Positions 36,075 through 40,859 of a stretch of DNA of 40,859 nt are shown here, piece after piece. Numbering within the stretch: position 1 is the stretch's first letter; every line of letters starts with the position of its first letter. The translations under genes and the position numbers were made by a program. The stretch lies in the NCBI RefSeq assembly GCF_025463825.1, contig NZ_JAODBG010000083.1, positions 1 through 40,859 of the forward strand. The letters run 5' to 3'. Under the pieces are notes generated by a model that searched no databases, was not told the DNA's origin, and saw only the letters and a program-made list of their open reading frames with translations. The stretch is from Cryobacterium sp. (GTDB lineage: Bacteria; Actinomycetota; Actinomycetes; Actinomycetales; Microbacteriaceae).

Positions 36075-36455
36075 CGGAATGGGCCGGCTGGTACGCCGGG
36101 TTCTGTCCTGGCTTTCGCCGTGGACGGCCATCTATCTCGGGACTACGTTGCCGCAGCCCTCTAGCGGTCTACCCGGAAACTCGGCGAGCAGCCTTAGCGC
36201 TTCCTGTTCGACCTTGCTCCGGACGAGGTTTACCGAGCCGGCCAGGTCACCCTGGCCGCTGGTGGTCTCTTACACCACCGTTTCACCCTTACCGCAGCCC
36301 GGGGGCATGCGGCGGTCTACTTTCTGTGGCACTGTCTCGCGGGTTGCCCCGGGTGGGTGTTACCCACCGCCCTGCTCTGTGGAGCCCGGACGTTCCTCGG
36401 CATCGTCCGCCCCGGAGGGCATCGGATGACGCGACCGTCTTGCCGACCCATTCCG
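36075..36455 (-). ncRNA. rnpB: RNase P RNA (bacterial type A)
   Basis: This is the catalytic RNA that trims the 5' leader from pre-tRNAs. Read on the minus strand it contains the universal CR-I block GAGGAACGTCCGGGCTCC, the ACAGAGCAGGGCGG segment, GGTAAGGGTGAAACGGTG, and the 3' CR-V block ACAGAACCCGGCGTACC. The ends were set by a 14-bp P1 helix between 36442-36455 and 36075-36088 (one G-U pair). A TAGGCT -10 lies 7 nt before the 5' end, in good agreement. The length of about 381 nt is normal. The actual 3' end could extend a few bases further. Confidence 0.95.
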
Positions 36456-36462
36456 AAGATCG

Positions 36463-36468
36463 AGCCTA
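36463..36468 (-). promoter_or_regulatory. Predicted -10 of rnpB
   Basis: TAGGCT on the minus strand places the transcription start at about 36455-36456, which is the first base of the P1 helix. No clear TTGACA -35 is visible. Confidence 0.6.
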
Positions 36469-36506
36469 CAGGCCCGCGGGACCGATCAGGGACCGATACC
36501 GACCGG

Positions 36507-37244
36507 TCAGATCCCGGACTCCTCGGTGCGCACCAGAATCGCGCCGCAGTCCGGACAGAAAACGATCTCATCGGCCGGGGCCGCGCGTACGCCTTCGAGG
36601 TCGCTGCCGGTCAGGGTCATGGTGCAGCCGCTGCAGGTGCGGGCCCGCAGCAGCGCGGCCGCGTTTCCCCGACCGACCACCCGGCGCTTCTCGTAGAGTG
36701 CGGCCAGGTCGGCGCCGATCGAGGACGCGATCGCCGACCGGTCCCTGGCGAGTTCAGCCAGCTGCCGGTTCAGGTCCACCAGCAGCTCGTCCCGGTCGGC
36801 TTCGATGCCGGCCACCTGTGCGGCGGTCGTGGCGCGTTCGGCGTCCGTCTCGGCAACCCGCGCTTCCTTCTCCTCCAGGCGCTCCATGACGGCCAGTTCG
36901 ATCTCCTCGAGCGCCTCCAGCCGCTTGCCCAGGGCCGTAAGCTCGGTCTCGAGGGCCTGAACGTCCTTGATCGACGAGGTGTGCTGCGCCCGGTCGGTGT
37001 CCCTGGCGATGCGCTTCTCGACGACCTGGACATCCGACTCGATGCGGGCCAGTTCGATCCGCGCGTCCTCGACCGCGCCGGTGCGGCCGGTCAGGACGGT
37101 CTTGGACGCGTCGAGGGTGCGGCCGAGGGCGGTGAGCTCGGCGTGCTGTGGAAGCGCCTTCGCCTGGTGTTCGACCTGCGCAAGCTTGGTGTCCATGGCC
37201 TGGAGCCGCAGGAGCTCCTTCTGCTCAACTGGAGATGCCTTCAC
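36507..37244 (-). CDS. Coiled-coil protein with C4 zinc ribbon (zf-RING_7 family)
   Basis: In this 245-aa protein residues 10-180 form a long antiparallel coiled coil of heptad-rich, charged helices (for example ALETELTALGKRLEALEEIELAVMERL, cut short here). The C-terminus is a zinc ribbon with CSGCTMTL and FCPDCGAILV. The GTG start at 37244 (KASPVEQKELLRLQAMDTKL) follows AAGGTCAGG. It is 55 bp downstream of the Nif3 gene on the same strand, as in the M. tuberculosis Rv2229c-Rv2230c pair I recall. The function is unsettled; nucleic-acid binding has been proposed for the family. Confidence 0.88.
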   Translation of the reverse strand: MKASPVEQKELLRLQAMDTKLAQVEHQAKALPQHAELTALGRTLDASKTVLTGRTGAVEDARIELARIESDVQVVEKRIARDTDRAQHTSSIKDVQALETELTALGKRLEALEEIELAVMERLEEKEARVAETDAERATTAAQVAGIEADRDELLVDLNRQLAELARDRSAIASSIGADLAALYEKRRVVGRGNAAALLRARTCSGCTMTLTGSDLEGVRAAPADEIVFCPDCGAILVRTEESGI

Positions 37245-37299
37245 AATGACCTGACCTTCATGATTATGGAGTTGAAAAAAACTGGCGGTGGGCCGCCGG

Positions 37300-38121
37300 T
37301 CATTGGGTGACGACGAAATCCCACGGGTCCGTGCGGAGCTCGCTGACCTGGATGCGGACCCCCGGCAGTCGTTCGGCCAGTTGAGCGGCCGCGGTGTCCA
37401 GCCAGAGCCATTCGCTGGCCCAGTGTGACACGTCGATGAGCGCGGGGCCAACACCGGCGACGACGCTCTGTTCCCTGGACTCCGAGGCCGGGTGGTGGCG
37501 CAGATCCGAGGTGATGAACACGTCGGCGGAGCGGACGAGCTCTTCCCGCAGCAGCGAGTCCCCCGCGCCGCCGCAGAGGGCAACCGTCTCGATGACGTCG
37601 GAGTAGCCGCCGGCGGCACGGATACCGGACGCCGTCGGGGGGATCAGCTCGGCCAGCCTGCGGGCCAGGGTGCCCAGGCTGACCGGTTCCGGCAGCCGGC
37701 CGACACGGCCGATGCCGGTCCCGGGGGTGCTGCCGGCGGTGATCGGCTGGACGTCGGTCAGTCCCAGCCGGCACGCGAAGACGTCGGACACCCCGTCGAC
37801 GACGACGTCGGCGTTGGTGTGCGCGGCCAGCAGTGCGCAGTCGGCCCGGATCAGGCGTGCCAGCAGGGCGCCCTTGTAGCGGTCCTCGGCCACGCTGGTG
37901 ATGCCGCGCAGCAGCAGCGGGTGGTGGGCCAGCAGCAAGTCTGCGCCGGTCTGGACGGCCTCGGCGACGGTGTCGGCGACGACGTCGACGGCGAGGAGGA
38001 TCGAGTCGACCGGGCGGGCGGGGTCACCGCTGACCAGGCCCGGCGCGTCCCAGTCCTTGGCGCCGGACAGGGGCCACAGGTCATGGGAGACCCGGGCTAC
38101 ATCAGCGAGCGAGAATGACAC
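37300..38121 (-). CDS. Nif3-like dinuclear metal centre protein
   Basis: This 273-aa member of the NIF3/DUF34 (GTP cyclohydrolase 1 type 2-like) family forms hexameric rings with two metal ions per subunit. Metal-binding motifs are LLLAHHPLLLRG (two His), LLAAHTNADVV (His, Asp) and the C-terminal DVSHWASEWLWLD (His, Glu). Length is near the single-domain form, without the PII-like insert. The GTG start at 38121 follows TAGGCT by 6 nt and appears leaderless. The biochemical role is not established, despite frequent naming after YbgI and Nif3. It is paired with the zinc-ribbon gene downstream. Confidence 0.9.
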   Translation of the reverse strand: MSFSLADVARVSHDLWPLSGAKDWDAPGLVSGDPARPVDSILLAVDVVADTVAEAVQTGADLLLAHHPLLLRGITSVAEDRYKGALLARLIRADCALLAAHTNADVVVDGVSDVFACRLGLTDVQPITAGSTPGTGIGRVGRLPEPVSLGTLARRLAELIPPTASGIRAAGGYSDVIETVALCGGAGDSLLREELVRSADVFITSDLRHHPASESREQSVVAGVGPALIDVSHWASEWLWLDTAAAQLAERLPGVRIQVSELRTDPWDFVVTQ

Positions 38122-38127
38122 GCCATC

Positions 38128-38133
38128 AGCCTA
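38128..38133 (-). promoter_or_regulatory. Predicted leaderless -10 of the Nif3 gene
   Basis: TAGGCT on the minus strand lies 6 nt before GTG 38121. Confidence 0.5.
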
Positions 38134-38143
38134 CTAGGCGCGG

Positions 38144-38647
38144 TCACCAGCCGAGGGTGCCCGGCGCGCCCTTGAAGGGGCCGACGATCCTGTCGGTCAC
38201 CCAGCCGCCGTAGAAGTCGCCGGGCTGGGGGCGCACGATCTCGCCGTCCACCCGGCACTCGTCCAGTCGACCCGGGTACACCGCGACCCGCCCGGCCAGG
38301 GCTTCGAAGCCCGGCTGAGGGGTGGGGTAGTACCAGGCGGCAGCATCGAGCCGACGGTCGCCGACGACGATGGCGAGATACCCGGCCAGACCCTTGTATT
38401 CGCACATGCTGTGCCCGTTGACGGGTTGCAGGACCCCCGCGGCGAAGGCCGACCTGGGCAGGTAGTAGGTCGGCGGATGGCTCGTCTCCAGCACCCGGAC
38501 GCTGTCGCGGGTGTCGAGGATGACGGCGCCGTTGAAGCGCAGCGCGATGTGTTCCCGGCTGGGTTCCACCCGCGGCGGGCGCGGGTAGTCCCACACCGAC
38601 TCCTGGCCGGGTCCTGGCGCCACGCGGCGCGAGCCGGAACCGCTCAT
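38144..38647 (-). CDS. DUF427 domain-containing protein
   Basis: This 167-aa soluble protein has one DUF427 domain, a small beta-fold common in actinobacteria and of unknown function. Recognisable family segments are SVWDYPRPPRVEPS, the strand VILDTRDSVRVLETSHPPTYYLPR (cut short here), CEYKGLAGYL, and AAWYYPTPQPGFEALAGRVAVYP. The gene starts at ATG 38647, 8 nt after the response-regulator stop on the same strand, so it may be the last gene of that operon. No catalytic motif is known. Confidence 0.88.
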   Translation of the reverse strand: MSGSGSRRVAPGPGQESVWDYPRPPRVEPSREHIALRFNGAVILDTRDSVRVLETSHPPTYYLPRSAFAAGVLQPVNGHSMCEYKGLAGYLAIVVGDRRLDAAAWYYPTPQPGFEALAGRVAVYPGRLDECRVDGEIVRPQPGDFYGGWVTDRIVGPFKGAPGTLGW

Positions 38648-38655
38648 GACGTCGG

Positions 38656-39285
38656 TTACCGCGGCCGGAGGCCGGCGCCGTACACGGCGGCCTGGGTCCG
38701 CCGGGCCATGCCCAGCTTGGCGAGCAACCCGGACACGTAGTTCTTGACCGTCTTCTCGGCCAGGTCGAGCTGGTCGCCGATCTGCCGGTTCGTCAGCCCC
38801 TCGGCGATGAGCTCGAGGACCTGGCGCTCCCTGGTCGTGAGGTTGGAGGTGGGCGAGTCCGCGGCGGTGCCCGTCAGCTCGGTCACCACCTTGCGGGTGA
38901 CGGCCTTCTGCACGAGCGACTCGCCCCTGGCGACCCGGCGGATCGACTCCACCAAGTGCTGGCCACGGATGTCCTTGAGCACGTAGCCGGCGGCCCCGGC
39001 CAGGACGGCGGAGTAGCTAGCCTCATCGTCGTCGTAGGCGGTGAGCATCAGGCACTGCACCTCGGGGTTCGCCGACCGGATGGTGCGGCACACGTCGATG
39101 CCGCTGCCGTCGGGCAGGCGCACGTCCAGCACGGCGACGTCCGGCACCGTGGCGGCCACGCGGGCGACGGCTTGCCGGGCGGTGGACGCCTCGCCGACGA
39201 CCTCGAGGTCGGGTTCGGCGTTGATCATGTCGGCGATTCCGCGGCGCACAACCTCGTGGTCGTCCACCAGGAAGACTCGGATCAT
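38656..39285 (-). CDS. NarL/FixJ-type response regulator, DevR/DosR-like
   Basis: This 209-aa transcription factor has a receiver domain (Asp8, Asp9, phospho-acceptor Asp54 in AVLDVRLPDG, Thr82, Lys104 in YVLKD). Its LuxR-type helix-turn-helix is in LTTRERQVLELIAEGLTNRQIG and ENTVK-like AEKTVKNYVSGLLAKLGM. With ATG 39285 these residue numbers coincide with those of M. tuberculosis DevR as I recall them, supporting this start over GTG 39288. AAGGA precedes it, and the kinase stop overlaps it (TGATG). It is surely the partner of the upstream histidine kinase. Target genes are unknown; no exact DosR box was spotted here. Confidence 0.92.
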   Translation of the reverse strand: MIRVFLVDDHEVVRRGIADMINAEPDLEVVGEASTARQAVARVAATVPDVAVLDVRLPDGSGIDVCRTIRSANPEVQCLMLTAYDDDEASYSAVLAGAAGYVLKDIRGQHLVESIRRVARGESLVQKAVTRKVVTELTGTAADSPTSNLTTRERQVLELIAEGLTNRQIGDQLDLAEKTVKNYVSGLLAKLGMARRTQAAVYGAGLRPR

Positions 39286-40859
39286 CACGATTCCTTTCGT
39301 ACAGGTTCAGGTTCGATCTGGGCGGTCCAGCGCAGGCGGCTGCCGCCCCTGGCCCGGTTCTCGAGCACGACGTCGCCGCCCCAGTGCTCCGCGCGGACGG
39401 TCAGGTTCGCCAACCCGCTCCGGCGGTCGGATGCGACGACGCCGATGCCGTTGTCCACGATCTCGATGACCACGAGGTCGTCGCCGACGCTCAGGTTCAC
39501 CACGGCTTCGGTGGCTTCGGCATGCCGCACCACGTTCATCAGGCCCTCGCGAATGACCGCCCCGATGTCATCGGACATCGCCGGCGGGGTGAGGAGGTCG
39601 ATCGGTCCGGTGAACACCAGGCGCGGCGTCTGCTCGAACAGCGAGGCCAGCTCGCTGAGCAGGTCGATGACGCGGTGCCGGATGGACCCGCGATCCCGGC
39701 TGGTCTGAGCCGTCAGCGCGAAGATGGCGGTGCGGATCTCCACGATGGCGACGTCGAGGGCGACGACCTCCTCGATGATGCGCTCACGCACGTTCGGGTC
39801 CTCGACCGAGCCGCTGATGGCCTGCAATCCGATTCCCGCAGCGAAGACCCGCTGAATAACGTTGTCGTGCAGGTCCCTGGCGATCCGGCTGCGGTCTTCG
39901 AGCAGGGCGAGCTTCTGGCCGGCACTTCGGCCTCGTGCCAGCTCCAGCGCCACGCTGGCCTGGCCGGCGAAGTCCGCCGCCATCTCCAGGTCGCTCGTCG
40001 TGAACCGGGGGCGTCCGCTGGAGCGCGACACGGTCATGACACCGTGGGTACGGCCGGCGGCGAGCAGCGGGATCACCATGGTGGGGCCGAGGACGAGTCG
40101 GGCGTCCGGCTGGTCGAGGCTGGCCGCGCCGTCGGCGGTGAGGATCGGTTGGCCGCTGTCGAAGGCCCGCCCCACGGTGGTTCCGGCTGCCGGAATCACG
40201 AGACCCTTGACCTGTTTGCCCTGCTTGCCCCGTGCCGTATCGACGATCAGGGTGCCGACACCGGCGGCGAGGACCACGCAGACGAGGTCGGCGTCGGCCA
40301 GGGAGGCGAACCTTTCGGCGAGGAGTTCGAGGGAGGCGTCCGCCCGGTCGGACAAGAGCGTGGCACTGATCTCGGCCGACGCCGCTGACCAGCGCTGGCG
40401 GCGCCGGGTCTCGTCGAAGAGCCTGGCGTTGTCGATCGCGATGCCGGCGGTGGCGGCCAGCGCGGTGAGCAGCTCCTCGTCTTCCTCGCTGAAGGCGCCG
40501 GAGACCTGGTTGGAGAGGTAGAGGTTGCCGTACACCTCACCGCGGACCCGGACGGGAACTCCGAGGAAACTGTCCATCGGCGGGTGGTGCGCGGGGAAGC
40601 CCGAAGAGCGCGGGTCGGCGCCGAGGTGGGTCAGCCGGATGGCGTGCGGGTCGTCGATCAGGGCGCCGAGGAGGCCGTGTCCGGCGGGAAGATGGCCGAT
40701 CTCGACGGCTTGCTCGTCGGGGATGCCCACGTGGATGAACTGCTCGAGCTTGCCGCTGGGGGCGATGACCCCGAGGGCTCCGTAGCGGGCGCCGACCAGG
40801 TCGACGGCGACGTCGACGATCCGGCGGAGGACGGCGGCGAGGTCGAGTTCTTCGACCAC
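39285..40859 (-). CDS. GAF-domain sensor histidine kinase, DevS/DosT-like (5' end outside window)
   Basis: About 524 codons are present; the start is beyond the right edge. A first GAF domain (codons 1-135 of the visible part) contains ARYGALGV, GLLGALIDDP and GFPAHHPPMDSFLGVPV. A second GAF domain spans about 155-310. The HisKA_3 phosphoacceptor is in IARDLHDNVIQRVFAAG, and the HATPase domain in VIREGLMNVVRHAEA, DNGIGV and GLANLTVRAEHWGGD. The motif HHPPM and a downstream Tyr in GNLYL are 22 residues apart, matching the haem His149 and Tyr171 spacing of DevS. Redox or gas sensing is therefore plausible. It is coupled to the response regulator by TGATG. Confidence 0.9.
   Translation of the reverse strand: MVEELDLAAVLRRIVDVAVDLVGARYGALGVIAPSGKLEQFIHVGIPDEQAVEIGHLPAGHGLLGALIDDPHAIRLTHLGADPRSSGFPAHHPPMDSFLGVPVRVRGEVYGNLYLSNQVSGAFSEEDEELLTALAATAGIAIDNARLFDETRRRQRWSAASAEISATLLSDRADASLELLAERFASLADADLVCVVLAAGVGTLIVDTARGKQGKQVKGLVIPAAGTTVGRAFDSGQPILTADGAASLDQPDARLVLGPTMVIPLLAAGRTHGVMTVSRSSGRPRFTTSDLEMAADFAGQASVALELARGRSAGQKLALLEDRSRIARDLHDNVIQRVFAAGIGLQAISGSVEDPNVRERIIEEVVALDVAIVEIRTAIFALTAQTSRDRGSIRHRVIDLLSELASLFEQTPRLVFTGPIDLLTPPAMSDDIGAVIREGLMNVVRHAEATEAVVNLSVGDDLVVIEIVDNGIGVVASDRRSGLANLTVRAEHWGGDVVLENRARGGSRLRWTAQIEPEPVRKES

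Noticed and set aside
38600..40859. A DosR-type box near the two-component genes
   Set aside because: No 20-bp match to the palindromic GGGACT...AGTCCC type motif was seen; the true upstream region of the kinase lies outside the window.

Overview
The window is 40.9 kb of very GC-rich, densely coding chromosome from an actinomycete. The best fit is the family Microbacteriaceae (a Cryobacterium/Leifsonia-like genus). This is inferred from protein style, the presence of topoisomerase IV genes and actinobacterial-only families (DUF3043, DUF4191, DUF7455, TIGR02611, PAC2); no rRNA is present to prove it. From memory, much of the gene order matches the Mycobacterium tuberculosis block Rv2193-Rv2230c (ctaC, erpA, DUF3043, pepA, E2, lipB-lipA, DUF4191, RDD, glnA-glnE-glnA2, panB, zinc-ribbon protein, Nif3). 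It is therefore core chromosome, not an island. No transposase, integrase, CRISPR array, tRNA or rRNA was seen.

Layout. 1-5.8 kb: the cut end of ctaD, then ctaC, erpA, an M20 dipeptidase, a DUF3043 membrane protein and an alkaline-phosphatase-superfamily enzyme. 5.9-11.0 kb: convergent parC and parE (topoisomerase IV) flank the decayed remnant of a short-chain dehydrogenase, bounded by related hairpins. 11.2-14.8 kb: a small DUF7455 zinc protein, then sigA-murT-gatD on the minus strand (TAA of sigA touches ATG of murT; murT and gatD overlap by 4 nt). 15.1-19.0 kb: an MFS transporter, a PAC2 protein and leucyl aminopeptidase. 19.1-26.6 kb: E3 and E2 of a 2-oxoacid dehydrogenase, a membrane pseudokinase, lipB-lipA for the lipoyl cofactor that E2 carries, DUF4191 and RDD. 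26.8-32.7 kb: the nitrogen block glnA1, glnE and glnA2, with an 11-bp-phased GlnR-type operator in front of glnA1. 32.8-38.6 kb: panB, a SPOR-like peptide gene, map, ppgK, TIGR02611, RNase P RNA, a zinc-ribbon coiled-coil protein, Nif3 and DUF427. 38.7-40.9 kb: a DevR/DevS-like two-component pair, the kinase cut by the window edge.

The most interesting point is the MurT/GatD pair. GatD has glycine where the amidotransferase nucleophile cysteine should be, and MurT contains no cysteine at all, so it lacks the Cys4 zinc ribbon. In organisms with group B peptidoglycan the alpha-carboxyl of D-Glu2 is the bridge attachment point rather than an amide. A repurposed MurT/GatD ligase that attaches the bridge amino acid is a testable hypothesis.

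A second theme is expression. At least a dozen genes have a TANNNT -10 hexamer 5-7 nt before the start codon, mostly without a Shine-Dalgarno sequence, which suggests leaderless transcripts. The map/SPOR divergent pair takes this to an extreme, with only 12 bp between start codons and each -10 reaching into or abutting the other gene's start.
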